Source of the DNA: Ceratopteris richardii
Lineage: Eukaryota; Streptophyta; Polypodiopsida; Polypodiales; Pteridaceae
DNA length: 64,000 bases
Direction of reading: 5' to 3'
Assembly (NCBI GenBank): GCA_020310875.1
Contig: CM035423.1
Location: 125,564,164 to 125,628,163, forward strand
The notes under the pieces: model-generated
Seen by the model: the letters and a program-made list of their open reading frames with translations, nothing else
Told to the model about the DNA's origin: nothing
The model's database searches: none
Program-made: the position numbers and the translations under genes
Shown: positions 18,648 to 30,662 of the stretch, one piece after another
Position numbering within the stretch: position 1 is the first letter of the stretch
How the letters are laid out: the number at the start of each line of letters is the position of its first letter

Positions 18648-19887
18648 TTACAATCTTAAGGGTTGGAATTTAATCACCCTTGGTGGCAGGCAACTCATGC
18701 AAGATAATGATTTCTCTGATCTAATGTTAACTATTGCATCATCAACTGAGAATCTACACTGTGATGATACCTCATCAAGGTATTCTAGGAGCTCCCTTAC
18801 ATTTCTGAGATTCCAATTTGCAGTGACAATTATTTTCCTTGATTGAAAATCTGGATGAATCAATACTTCTAACTCAAATTCTGGACAGCTCTCCTCTGAG
18901 TCCAAAGCTATCCAAAGTCCAAGCTTTTTTTTCCACCTTCTATAGTCATATCCTAGAACCACAGATTGTCGACATATTTGATATGAGATTGAAAGAGAAT
19001 TGGGACTAACTTTACATAAAATAATGTCACCTAGCTTTTGAACTTCTTTGCTATCCCATTCCCTACCTAAAACATCATCAATCTCTGAAATAGAGACTCT
19101 CCTATTCAACCACATTGTTTTTGTTTTCTGTAATAACATGTTTTTAAAGCATGCTACAAAGACATGAATAGGCAAAAACCATTGAATCTTTATCGTTCTC
19201 GAAATTCGGCCTGCTGACATTGCCTTTTGGATGTCAAATTTTATTTTGCATCGAAAACTTGAAACTGTTGAATGATTAGGAGCATCCCAATCTAATGAAG
19301 AGATGCAAGGACCAGGTACATGTACAAGATTTCCGTAAGAACTCCCTGATGGTACTTGATAATCTGCATAATGGACAAATAACTCTATGCTATTGAAAAA
19401 CTGAACAGATTTGTCTGCATACATGAGTTCTGCATATTCCTTATGAAGAACTCTGAATGTTCCTGTTAAACATTCAACAGGTTGCCATTCCACAATATTG
19501 GAAGGAAAGATATCTGCAATACAAAAACATATGTTTTATTATACAAAAACAACTGGAATGATAGAAGAGCATTATCAAACTTCACTTACAATACGAAGCG
19601 AATTGCAGATGATTTTCTAGAACAAGATCCTTAGCTGTGTACACATGTTGTACTAGTGCAAACCAACCGCATCTCTTCAATTTGAAACTGAGAATACGTC
19701 CCTTCCAGTGGTTTCTTGTGTTGTCTCTTTTGGCACGCTTGACTTTATGGGAACCTCTGCAGCTAGGAAGCATAGTTACCCATTCATTTACTTTCACAAA
19801 AAGAGGTTTCCACAAAGAATCCTCTGTTCTGTTGTAAACCTCACATGAGGTTACACGATTGGAAGGATGATGAGAAGAAGAAGCCAT
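18648..19887 (-). CDS. Gene 4, unrecognised protein of about 390 aa
   Basis: Exon 1 is 19887-19590 (MASSSHHPSNRVTSCEVYNR, with a basic stretch KVKRAKRDNTRNHWKGR). Intron 19589-19514 is 76 bp (GTAAGT...GCAG, phase 1). Exon 2 is 19513-18648 and contains VEWQPVECLTGTFRVLHKEY, VSISEIDDVLGREWDSKEVQ and YDYRRWKKKLGLWIAL. A TATA box lies about 65 bp upstream. Both exons are open, so this gene looks intact. The second copy keeps both ends of the gene with a central deletion (35120-35985). I recognise no domain; no transmembrane segment or signal peptide is evident. Confidence 0.72.
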
Positions 19888-19947
19888 TTGAACTTAGAAG
19901 AAGAAGAATGTTCAAAGCGAGAAACTGACGTTCACAGTTTTTGGCAG

Positions 19948-19955
19948 TATTTATA
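19948..19955 (-). promoter_or_regulatory. TATA box of gene 4
   Basis: CTATAAATACTGC on the - strand, about 60 bp upstream of the gene 4 ATG. Confidence 0.65.
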
Positions 19956-20303
19956 GAGAAAAAGGCTTTGTACACGTGGAAACTTTTGATTTGATGTAAA
20001 CCCTCTCGCTCAATGATCATGAAATTTTGTGAATCCAAAAATATTTTGTATCTTCAAAAATCAAGTCCTTCTTGGAAATTCGAGAATATGCTTTGTGTAG
20101 TGTGCCAAAGTATCTTTTTTTGCATCAAACCGAAAAATTGTACACTGAATACGAGACTCTTCATCCCTTTAGTGGCGCTTTTAGATAAAATTATATAAAA
20201 AAAAGAAATTCTTCATACGGTTAAAAGAGACAGCAATGTTTTACTCTTGTACACGTGGAAAGACTCTATTTGTCAATTTCCATAATCTCTCATTAGCAAA
20301 CAA

Positions 20304-20332
20304 CCCCTTTTCGGCCGTTTTTTGCCCTAATG
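20304..20332 (-). repeat. Right terminal inverted repeat
   Basis: The reverse complement begins CATTAGGGCAAAAAACGGCC and matches the left end at 8962. The next bases on the + strand (GTTTGG) resume the Copia A1 protease codons. Confidence 0.9.
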
Positions 20333-21425
20333 GTTTGGTTGCCCCACTGTCAAAGTACCAAACATCTAAGTCTACTATAGAAATACATTGTTCATGAGGA
20401 GATGGGTCATAACTAGAAATAGTACTAATTGCCCATTCTTCATTCTGTACAAGATTAGCAGACTTTATTTTACGTATAGAGGCCTCTACAAAAACCATTC
20501 CAAGCTCTTTCTTCTTTGCCTCTTTTGCAACCAATTTTGGGATAACTTTTTATGAGATGATCATTTCCTTTATCATATTTGTAGAATTGTTTCTGCTTTT
20601 CTATTCTTTCCGCATCTTTTTCTTCCCTGTTTGACTCTACAAAATTAGAAAAATTTTTCTTACTAGTAGATGAGCTACATTTATCTTTATCCTTCTGACT
20701 AGCTAGGAAAGCTTGATCTACAATATGCATAATGGACCTATTCTACCTAGATTGATCTTCCAACAATAAAACAAAGACTAACTTTGCAAATGTTAAGGCA
20801 TTTGGATTGCCTTTCATCATCAATCAAAGAGCAGAAGGAAAAATATAATATGAATTAGGAAGACCATTAAGAACAGTCTACATAAGTGAACTATTTGAAA
20901 TGACTTCATTTGTAGAAATCAACTGCTCTTTAAAATCTTTGATCTTTGTCAAAACACTATCCATAGAATCTCCTTCATTCATATGCTCACTCTCCAATTA
21001 TTTTCGAAGATAAGCAATAGGAGCATCATTTCGTTCCTGGTATAAAGTTAAGTGCATCCCAAGAATCCTTTGCTATTTGCACAAGCAAATATGAGGGATA
21101 ATGATACACTTGACAGTCAAAGCTATCAATTCATGTGTCTAAGCATCTCTGCCATCCTATCAAGGTTTTTCTATAGTAGGTGCAATAGGAACTACAACAC
21201 AAACAAGAGTTTGAAAATCCTCATCTTCAATGCCATCTATATCACCTTCAATAACTATATTTGCAAGTGTAGAAGTCATTTTTCAACACCCTGCACAATA
21301 TCCCATAGTCCTTTTACCATCAATGCATGACGTATCATAAATGTCCATAATGGGTAACTAGAGCCATCCAACTTGTCCTCAACAAGCAACATACGAAATA
21401 CACCATTGGCTTTAGCCATGTCCAT
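20333..21425 (-). pseudogene. Copia A1 gag and protease start
   Basis: From ATG 21425: MDMAKANGVFRMLLVEDKLD, then GSSYPLWTFMIRHALMVKG, LWDIVQG, typical Copia gag. Further along is a lysine-rich segment (20470-20730) with a decayed zinc-knuckle region. The active-site motif WYFDSGATK at about 20340-20360 is cut by the TIR element. Several frameshifts. Confidence 0.8.
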
Positions 21426-21773
21426 TGACTAAAATACTGTGATGCAAAAAAATTGACAGTATCTTAAAAAGTTGAATAGAACTACCTTATCGAGCCTTGC
21501 TAAACTTGTAGTAGACTTCGAGCCGTATATAGGTGAAATGAAAGTTTTATATACGTTTGGCATGAAAGGAAAACATTGCTTTTATAGGTGATGTGATAGT
21601 GTGTTTGAAGGCTGAAACGAGATCAGATCAACATTTTGGCATCATTCAGCATAGCCGTTTTGAACACCTAGCTACCTTGAGTATGCTCATCAATTTTCAT
21701 GCAATTTTACAACTGTGTCCGGAGGGGTGTCGATGACACCCTAGATGAAGCAGCGACCTACTTTGATAGCAAT

Positions 21774-22012
21774 TGTTGGAGTTTGAGGTTGGTGGAAGCA
21801 CACGAACAACATGAGTAAGAAGAAGGAAGAAGAAGAAGCTTGGAGCATAACACACAATACTGAATGTATTACCAAATGAATATATAAGAATAAGTAACCC
21901 ATTAGGGTTATAGGCATATATACAAGCTGGGGGAGAAAAACCTCCTAACGAGGGAAAAAGGTGCCCCGACAGTCCAAAGTGTGTTCACACACATCACTAA
22001 CAAAATATATCA
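21774..22012 (-). mobile_element. 5' LTR of Copia A1
   Basis: A 239-bp LTR. It starts TGATATATTTTGTTAGTGATG at 22012 on the - strand and ends CTCAAACTCCAACA at 21774. A degenerate primer site (TGCTATCAAAG) lies two bases inside at 21761-21771, which makes this the 5' LTR. Confidence 0.8.
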
Positions 22013-22783
22013 ATCCCATAGAGTTTGACCCACCTCAAGTTTAAGCTTCTTGAAGTTTGGATATGTTGCGCATAGTTTACCTTTTGGATAGATCCAAAAA
22101 ATATTAAATACATAAATAAATATGCATTTACATCCTGTATCTATTTCTATAGGTACTTGCATATAAAGAATCAAGGTCACCTCTACTCGATTGAGAGATC
22201 AAGAGTAGCAAATATCAGTATCGCTTACATAAAAAACAATATGAATGAATATGGGTTACAAAAGAAGTTCAGGAGCATGGCTTGTAGAGGGAAAAATCAT
22301 TTCCTGTGCTGTTCACACTTCTAAAAAACCAATGTGATTTATGCTCTTATGCAATGGGAGGGGGCAATTTGAATAACTTGCCATAACGCCATTTAATACA
22401 CCATTTTTCCCTGCCTTTTCTCTATAGTGTTTTTCTTTAGATGTACATCTTCACCCTTCCATATACATTAAACGAACAAGTTTTCTGAGAGCTTGTCTTG
22501 CCCTTATTTTCTACCATGTTCTCGATATACATAGCTATATCTATATTATGAAGTACAACATTGCAGAGCTGAAACAGTACATTACCGCTAGATCTTCTAC
22601 ACAGTGAATGAGGTCTTTCTTTCTCCATTTCTGTACCAAATGACCACATTCAAAAATCCGTGCACCCAGGATCAATGCACAGTTTGTGATTTGGGCGCAA
22701 AGCTTTGGCGTGTGACTGAGGATGTCTACTGAAAACTTACTTGCGGTGCATTTTGTGTCCAACAACTTGTCATCTCAGACCAT
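22013..22783. other. Gap and presumed 3' UTR of the ATL gene
   Basis: Between the Copia A1 5' LTR and the ATL stop. The part nearest 22784 should be ATL 3' UTR; I see no second gene or repeat. Confidence 0.4.
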
Positions 22784-23479
22784 TTAACCAGGAATATGGA
22801 TGTGAAGATTGGGTTCACCCTGCCTGATTACATCCGATGCCGCTTTCTCTCCGATGATACAGCGGCAAACTGGGCATGTCTCGTGTGAGAAAATCCACAT
22901 GCCTATGCAATCTTTGTGATACCAGTGGCCACATGCGGGAAGAAGTCGAAGTTCTTCATCTTCTTCGAATGCAGTAAGACAGACGGGACATTCTGCAGAA
23001 TATGTTCGATACTTCATGGCCATGTGATCGCTTAACTGTCGTCGTTTGGAATATTTCACTGTGGGCAAACTGCTGACAATATGGGAGTTTCGCACATGCT
23101 GCAGTTCCAGGGAAGAGCTCAAAGGCGGCACGCCGCGATTAACCTGGTTTTCTGGATTACCGGAATTACTGCAACGCCTTCGTATGTAGAGAGGCAGAAT
23201 GAAGATGAACATGAAGCAAAGAACACATAACAGGAGGACAAGAAAGCTGGACGTATCGCCATACAAAAAAGGTTTCATTGCCTGATCTGCAGAAGCCGTG
23301 CTGGTCGGTGTAGTAGCATTAACATCCAATCCAACAGCAAGGCTGTTCTCCCGTAGCTCGAACCTCGGGGATGAGACACATGATGATAACGTGCCGGTGG
23401 TGTTACAAACACGGGCATGGATTGGCCGAAGAAGCAGCGGCACCACAAAGATGACGGCGGAAAGGATGCGCAAAGGCAT
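22784..23479 (-). CDS. ATL-type RING-H2 E3 ubiquitin ligase
   Basis: An intact 231-aa frame. The N-terminus [21 protein letters not shown] is a likely signal peptide or first hydrophobic segment, and residues 79-99 form a transmembrane helix followed by RRR. The RING-H2 domain has C164, C167, C183, H185, H188, C191, C202, C205, spacing C-X2-C-X15-C-X1-H-X2-H-X2-C-X10-C-X2-C, exactly the ATL pattern. Pro181 and the HETCPVCR ending also fit. ATL proteins are membrane-anchored E3 ligases that recruit E2 enzymes; many act in defence and stress responses. The GLD motif before the RING is replaced by a weak version (SLPTVKY). No introns, as usual for ATLs. This is the one clear host gene in the window. 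Confidence 0.93.
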   Translation of the reverse strand: MPLRILSAVIFVVPLLLRPIHARVCNTTGTLSSCVSSPRFELRENSLAVGLDVNATTPTSTASADQAMKPFLYGDTSSFLVLLLCVLCFMFIFILPLYIRRRCSNSGNPENQVNRGVPPLSSSLELQHVRNSHIVSSLPTVKYSKRRQLSDHMAMKYRTYSAECPVCLTAFEEDEELRLLPACGHWYHKDCIGMWIFSHETCPVCRCIIGEKAASDVIRQGEPNLHIHIPG

Positions 23480-23609
23480 GTATGGCTTATGAGAGGAGAC
23501 GGGAGGAGGATCTCTAAAAGCTGATGCGCGATCGATTCTTTGTCGGTGGACTTCAGACAGGAGACCGAAGACCTAGCAAGCATCGAGCTCACCATGTCCT
23601 GTGAGAGAG

Positions 23610-24060
23610 GAATGGACGAAGCAACGCAATCTCCCCATCTGCTTTACGCAAGCGGCACAAACAACAACGGTTTTTTTGTCGTAGAGCTCTTCTCAGAACC
23701 AGGTCTAGAAATGGTATACAAGCAGCTGCCTAATCGATGGCCACAGAAACGTGTTGAACGGGATCTGGAATTCCTTCCTACACTTGAAATCGAAAAGCTA
23801 GAAAGCATGGACCTCGACATCTCCTTGGGTAGATTGGACGCAGCAATGCAATCTCTCCATCTGCTGTAGGCACGCAGCCAAGGCAGCCATGGTTTTCTGT
23901 CGTAGGGATCTTCTCAGAAGTAGATCTTCTCAGAACCAGGTCTACATAGGATATACGATCAGCTCAATGATAGATCACGTAAGCAACGTGTTGTATGGAT
24001 TTCCTTCCTACAATTGAGACTCTCGTATTGCCACCAATGCTTGCATGCATCCATGGATCC
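23610..24060. repeat. Imperfect ~230-bp tandem duplication upstream of the ATL gene
   Basis: About 23620-23790 and 23840-24025 share blocks such as GCAATCTC/TCCATCTGCT, TCTTCTCAGAACCAGGTCTA and TTCCTTCCTACA in the same order. The duplication lies 130-580 bp upstream of the ATL start codon, so it could contain promoter or 5' UTR sequence. The short + strand ORF here has no recognisable product. Confidence 0.75.
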
Positions 24061-24111
24061 GAGTGGCTATCGGTAACACATAATTGGAGATTGGTTGTAT
24101 ATATTCTGTGA

Positions 24112-24112
<1 letters not shown>

Positions 24113-24153
<41 letters not shown>

Positions 24154-24154
24154 T
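24113..24154. repeat. (GT)n(GA)n microsatellite
   Basis: Uninterrupted GT then GA dinucleotides. Confidence 0.95.
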
Positions 24155-25300
<1,146 letters not shown>

Positions 25301-26574
25301 TGTTGGAGCAAGTCTATGACAAGCCTAAGTATTGGCTTGAGTCTCACAAAGTCTTAGAAGAAGCTTTAAAAAGAAGACTATGTAAAGTTCACTTGTGAAC
25401 TACCTCTTGTAATTTTTTGAAGAGTTTACTTAATGTAAAAGTAAGAGAATCTTAAGTGGTTGAGTCCACATGATCAAGAATGGAAAGAGGAGCCACGAAT
25501 TCGTGATTTGTGGTAGGTAGAGAATCAAATCAATCATTGATTGATTGGAGAGTGATTGAGGGAAGTTAGCCTCCCAAACTCAACTATAAATAGATGGCAG
25601 TTTTAGTCGTGGTTAGAGAGACCTATGTGAAGACCTCCAAGAGCTGAGCTTTATGCCATATCAAGGTGTGATTACAAGGCACACATATGTATCAGTAAGT
25701 CCATTGTATTTTACAAGCAATATACTTTCATTTTCATTATCATTTGGGTTCATATTTCCATGTTCTTATGAAGTGTACTACTCACTGCCATATCTCTTAG
25801 TTTTCTCAGTCAGCTTGCAGAGATGTTTTCTCTGAGCTTGGTGCATCATTTTCAGTGATTTAACTTGGTAAAGTTAGATCTATAAGTCTAATATATGCTC
25901 ATAAATTTTCATGTCATTTGGATGTTGCAATCTTCAGTTATGTTCATTTGAAGTCAACAGGGTCTGTTCATCTTCACTTCTCTGTCAGGTACCCGACTTT
26001 TTCACTCACCTTGTCAGAGCCATTTCTCAGTGTTTACTCATCCAAATTCAGTGATGTAAAGCTTTTTGGATTCAGCGTACTTTCTAGTATAACCATACAA
26101 ATTTTCATAATCATTGGATTCCTACATTTTGAGTTATGGTGATTTTTTGGCCCACTGGTCTCAAACTGTAGCAGCCCGTGAAAATCGGGATGATGTCATC
26201 AGTTATTAAAACTCATTCTCAGTGTGTGGTTCATTATTTTTGATGAGATTACTCTTGAAACTTAGCTCTTTAAGTTACCTAGACTTCCCCAAGAGGAATT
26301 AAGCTAATTGCTGCTGTGCTCAGAGAATTATGTAAAACACTAGATAGGTGTATGAACTAAGAATAGCAAGTTTTCACCTCTGAGCTAACTCCAACTTATC
26401 TGTTTTGATCTATCTTTTTGAGAGTGATCTTCCAAGGTACATAGGGTGTCGAATACATCCATTGGCAAGCTAAAAGGGCCCACCATATACTTCTGGAGTT
26501 CATTTGGCTGGTGTAGATCAAGGATTTTGCAACACCTCTTCATCTTCAAGCACATACCTATCCATCTCTTCACA
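25301..26574 (+). mobile_element. Solo LTR of Copia family C with ATCAC target duplication
   Basis: A 1274-bp LTR on the + strand, from TGTTGGAGCAAGTC to CTCTTCACA. It is flanked by ATCAC at 25296-25300 and 26575-26579. No gag or pol lies beside it, so the internal region was removed by LTR-LTR recombination. The TATA box TATAAATA is at 25585-25592. It interrupts the A2 LTR. Confidence 0.93.
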
Positions 26575-26597
26575 ATCACTACCTAGATATATCACCA

Positions 26598-26996
26598 AAT
26601 CCCCCCCCCCCCTTCCGAGAGTGATGTGGTGAACAAGGAACTAGCACTCATGTAAAAGGAAGTGAAAAGCTATGTGGAATCAATCCACAAAAGGAAGTAA
26701 GCCCAAAGCTTTGTGGAAAGCTTCAAACTTATCCCTAGACAGAGCCTTTCTAAAAAGGTCTATAATGTTTTCCTATGTGGGCACATATGCCAAACTGATC
26801 TCTCCAACAGAGAACCTCTCCCTGACATAATGATAGTGCACCTCAATGTGTTTAGTGCGAGCATGTAACACAAAGTTCCTCACAACTACTAGTGTACTTT
26901 GACTGTTATTGAAGAAGGTGGTGGTTGAAGATTCACCAACACTCAAATCATCCATAAGGCATCTAAGCCAAACACACTTAACAATGACTATGAAAG
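26598..26996 (-). pseudogene. Copia A2 RNase H remnant
   Basis: The frame includes MDDLSVGESSTTTFFNNSQS, HARTKHIEVHYHYVRERF and VGEISLAYVPT, the C-terminal RNase H region of Copia pol. A run of 12 C (about 26602-26613) is the purine tract on the - strand. It is cut at 26996 by the D2 LTR. Confidence 0.8.
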
Positions 26997-28009
26997 TGTT
27001 GGTGCAATTAGCAAGCCTAAGAGTTTTGTTAAAACCTTAGGACTACACACCCATATGTCTCATTCACATAGAACCTCATGCTTGTTAAGCATTTGTTGTA
27101 TTTACCTTGGATAAATGTAAAAGCCAAAAGTGAGTGAGGAATCTCATAATACTAGGGAGCCTTGTCCACGACTTTAGTGGTTGGAAACTAGTTTCAATCA
27201 CTTGCTAAATGTAGGAGCACATTCAGGTGAGGGAAAATTTGAATTCAACCTCAAGCAATGTGTATAAATACACCTGTTTTTTGTTGTAGGATATGAGAGA
27301 AATTATGAGAGGTGTTGAGCTACAAACTTGAGCATACATTGAGCTCACATTATCTTTTGTAGTCCCCTACACGCCCTCTATAGTATATGTGGAATAGCAT
27401 TCATATTCGGATACATCTCTATCTACTATGATCTACTCCAACATTATCATTATTAGAGTGAACTTGTGGAATTGATTTCTCTATGTGTGCTCATCCATTT
27501 TCTATGCTTTAACTTGGGATAGTTAGAGTAAAGTTTCTAGTATTCAGATAGCAATTTTCATTTGGGTTAGTTCAATAAACCTTGAGATATGAAGCAAAAC
27601 TATTGACTGTGTCTACACATCTTCCAGATCCTGAAAAGTTGGGGTGACCCCGTTGACTTGCTAAATTCATTTCTCTTTGTATAGGGCAGCTAAATTCATG
27701 AAGTAACTTGCTTTGGTTAGATATAAACTTCAAATTAGATGTGTGCAAAAGATCTTTGGTGAATTCATACCTGGTTGTGACCTCTAAGCATAATAATGAG
27801 ACCTTCCCTTCCCAAAATAGAAAGTTCTTCACATTTCTTGCATATAGAAGTTATATGTTTTGATGAAAACAATTGAGAGTGATGCTTCAAAGGACTTGGT
27901 GAATCTATATATGCAATTATGAAGCTAAGGAAATATACTAAGCATATCTAAAGCTAGAGTGTCTTGCAGCACCACCTCATCTCTAGAATCTAAACACCAT
28001 CTCCTCACA
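26997..28009 (+). mobile_element. 5' LTR of Copia D2
   Basis: A 1013-bp LTR, TGTTGGTGCAATTAGCAAGCC... to CACCATCTCCTCACA, matching the D1 LTRs. TATA box TATAAATA at 27263-27270. Confidence 0.85.
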
Positions 28010-28033
28010 GTGGTATCTAAGCAATTGGTCAAC

Positions 28034-29900
28034 ATGGGAGATGGATTTCCTTCCACCATAGACAAATTGGATCGAGGTAACTACTCAGCCTGGTCACTTA
28101 GAATGGAAGCTTATCTTCAAGGGAGAGACCTCTATGGTTACATATCTAGAGATGAGATGATGCCAATCCTTAGAAGCAAAGGCCAACCAACACAAGAAAA
28201 TAAAAAGAGGTTGAATACATGGTGCTTAAAAAATGCTCTAACAAGGCCATATATTCTCAATTGAATCTCTGATTTTTTACTTCCATACATGGGGAGTTGC
28301 AAGACTTGACAAGAAACGTGCAATGATCTTGAAGCATTCTTCTTATCAAGTACCAAGGGAAGGAAGAATCAATTGTGGATGGAATTCAACACACTCAACG
28401 AGATGCCTAAGAAAAGTGTGACTGATTTCTCACCAAAATAAAGGACATGGCACAAAAAAATTGGAGAAATCGTTGATGAAGACCAAACAGTGAGGCAAGT
28501 AATCAGTGGAATAAAGGCAGATAAATTGGAAGCTTTCACCACAGCCATGGACCTCTACATGGACATGCAAGTTTGTGATTTCAACACCCTCATGGGAAAA
28601 CTATTCACACATGAGGCAAAGATTATAAAGAATGGAGAAAACTCAAAAGGTAATCAATCTTGTGCTCTTTATACACATAACAATAAGAACATAGATAGCA
28701 AAGGCAAAGGTAAGAAGTCTGATGATGAAGAGAGCACCTCTCAAGAAAACTTTGTAGGAAGAGGTAGAGGCTTGAGAGGAAGAGGCACAGGAGGAAGAGA
28801 AGGCAGGGGAAGATCTCAAAGGTCATCTCCATGTGCCATATGTGGCCTAACTAATCATATCATTGAGAATTGTTTTAGTAATCCCAGGAATCAAAGAGGT
28901 AGAGATTATAGTAGAGGAGGCTATGTAAACTAGAGAGGTAGATTCAACAACGTCAATGGATACAATAACAACTCATACAACAATAAAAACTAACAAAGAG
29001 GATATAGAGGAAGGAGAGACTACAACAATTATACAGATGACCAAACCCAAGAGGTTTCACTACTTCTAATGAACATGACCATGAAAGAAGGTAAAGAAGA
29101 TGAACATGTTTTCTATATAAACTCACGTTGCTCAAATCATGTAGCAAGGAATGTAGCTCTACTCTCATACTTTCAAGATCCAAGGAATATACATGACGCC
29201 CAAACAGGAGATGACAAAAGGCATACAATTGAGAAGTTTGGTAATGTGAAGACTCAAGATGGTAATATGAACCTATTAAGCAAGGTATTTGCCGACTATC
29301 ACCAAGAACCTCATAAGTGTTTGTCAAACTGTTGAGAGAGGATTGCATATTAGATTCACAAAGAATGGAGCATTTGTTAAAGATCCACATCAGGGATCCA
29401 AAAGGATAGCAAGAGGAGAAAAAGTAGGTAGATTATTTACATTTGGACTCCATGATACTAGAAATATTGCCTTATTCAACTATGGTAGTCAAAATCTATC
29501 AAAGTTGAAAATTTGAAACAAAAGATTAGCTCACATAGTTGAAGGAGCTCTCACAAAAATCAATAGGGATTAGAGTGTACTTGGTTTACCAAATATATCA
29601 AAACAACACATGATTTATAAATGTAGTGCTTATCAATTTGGTGAGTCACATAGGCAACCATTCACAAAATAAAGGATACATTCATGGAGATCTATTGTAT
29701 GGGGACCAATCAAGGAGCCTTCAATGTTTGGGTCCAGGTGCTTTGTGTCATTTATTGATGATTGTAGTTGATGGACCATATTATACTTTATGACGCATAA
29801 GGATGAAGTGCTTTCATGTTTCAAAAATTACCTAGCTTTTGTAGAAAATCAAATAGGTAAAACTTTGAGGAGACTAAGGTTAGACAGAGGTGGACAATAT
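28034..29900 (+). pseudogene. Copia D2 gag-pol, broken
   Basis: Gag starts MGDGFPSTIDKLDRGNYSAW at 28034 and has its first stop at 28261. The frame resumes with VRQVISGIKADKLEAF, FVGRGRGLRGRG and the knuckle CAICGLTNHIIENC (about 28830-28875). The protease motif reads FYINSRCSNHVA, with the catalytic Asp changed to Asn. It continues MNLLSKV, a frameshift, then GLHIRFTKNGAF (GAG-pre-integrase) and LRRLRLDRGGQY (integrase core), ending at the TIR insertion. It cannot encode active enzymes. Confidence 0.85.
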
Positions 29901-30262
29901 CATTAGGGCAAAAAATGGCCAAAAAAGGGCCATGTAAGGATTTCAATTAGTTTTGTTTAATATGGATTAAAGTTGTCAAATCATTTTAAAAAATTCCATG
30001 TAAGCGCATTTAAAATGTTTCTTATACAAATTTTGAAGAGAGTTAAACTCGTGTGATAATCATGAAAAGTATGTGTGATATCTTACACCTCGAAGTTTGT
30101 GCTCATCGGCCGCTCATGAAAATTCAAATTTTCCTCTTGTTCACCGACCTATATAATGTGTGCTTAGGACATTTCTCACTTTTTTACTCTACTTTCCATA
30201 GCAGGCCTGTTTCTCTCTTTCATGTATTTTAGACACTTTCGCGTCACTCTTCATAGTAGACC

Positions 30263-30658
30263 ATGGAGAACCTCAACCCAAACACTCTCACTGAGCTTTC
30301 GACCAACCAAAATCATTGTGATAAGTTCCATATCAACATTGCAGTTAGTCATGAGTATGCAACGATAAGAAAGGTATTTCGAAGGGCTCTTCAACCTTAT
30401 AAAGTGGATGGATTGCAAAAAGAAGGCAAAAAACATATCGACATATGGGCAGATGGATTTTTTTATCCAATTGATCCACAAACTGGAAGATATCCCCCTT
30501 TTCATAATCTTCATTATCTAATTAGATTTGTAGGAGATGGTGAGGATGGTTTACAAGGCTATCGTTCAAGGCTCTGGGAGATTTCAAGGAATTATGTACA
30601 ATACATAAACAATTTACAAAACACACTACATCAGAGGGATTTTCATAAAAAACTCTAA
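30263..30658 (+). pseudogene. Short copy: gene 1 first ORF, truncated
   Basis: 131 codons from MENLNPNTLTELSTNQNH, about 85% like 9324-9710. It keeps YPIDPQTGRYPPFHNLH and loses the coiled coil through a deletion that joins directly to gene 1 sequence equivalent to 11040. Confidence 0.85.
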
Positions 30659-30662
30659 ATCT

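Larger units (their letters stand above)
8962..20332. mobile_element. Novel-looking TIR element, long copy (histone H3-like cargo)
   Basis: An 11,371-bp insertion in the Copia A1 protease frame. The ends are inverted repeats: CATTAGGGCAAAAAACGGCC, then C/G AAAA A/G GGG, so about 29 bp with two mismatches. Removing it restores codons for DSGATK-HITSECSFF, with only one base (G on the + strand) present on both sides, so the duplication is 1 bp or none. Contents in order: gene 1 (+, transposase-like), gene 2 (-), shared promoter, gene 3 (+, H3-like plus Ulp1-like), gene 4 (-), and eleven palindromes. A shortened relative lies at 29901 to about 35990. I cannot assign it to a named superfamily. 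Confidence 0.85.
2473..22012 (-). mobile_element. Copia element A1 (interrupted by two nested elements)
   Basis: Pieces in correct - strand order support one element: 5' LTR (21774-22012), primer site (about 21761-21771), gag and start of protease (20333-21425), rest of protease and integrase (8263-8961), RT and RNase H (about 2716-4118), purine tract, 3' LTR (2473-2702). The protease frame rejoins exactly across the TIR element: DSGATK on one side, HITSECSFF on the other. Integrase C-terminus and RT N-terminus are missing around the nested D1 copy, so a deletion occurred there. The LTRs differ at roughly one base in six and no matching TSD is visible (TTGAG versus ATCCC), so this is either old or a recombinant of two copies. 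Confidence 0.75.
26997..29900 (+). mobile_element. Copia element D2, 5' part
   Basis: Forward element: 5' LTR 26997-28009, spacer G, degenerate primer site TGGTATCTAAGC at 28011-28022, gag from 28034, protease, GAG-pre-integrase and the start of integrase. It ends at 29900, where the TIR element is inserted. The rest of pol and the 3' LTR are not found in the window. The left flank is GAAAG. Confidence 0.85.

Noticed and set aside
2473..22012. A clean target duplication for Copia A1
   Set aside because: The 5-bp flanks are TTGAG and ATCCC, which do not match even with small boundary shifts.
23540..23869. A 109-codon + strand protein upstream of the ATL gene
   Set aside because: It overlaps an imperfect tandem duplication and has no recognisable domain or promoter; the second repeat unit does not keep the frame.
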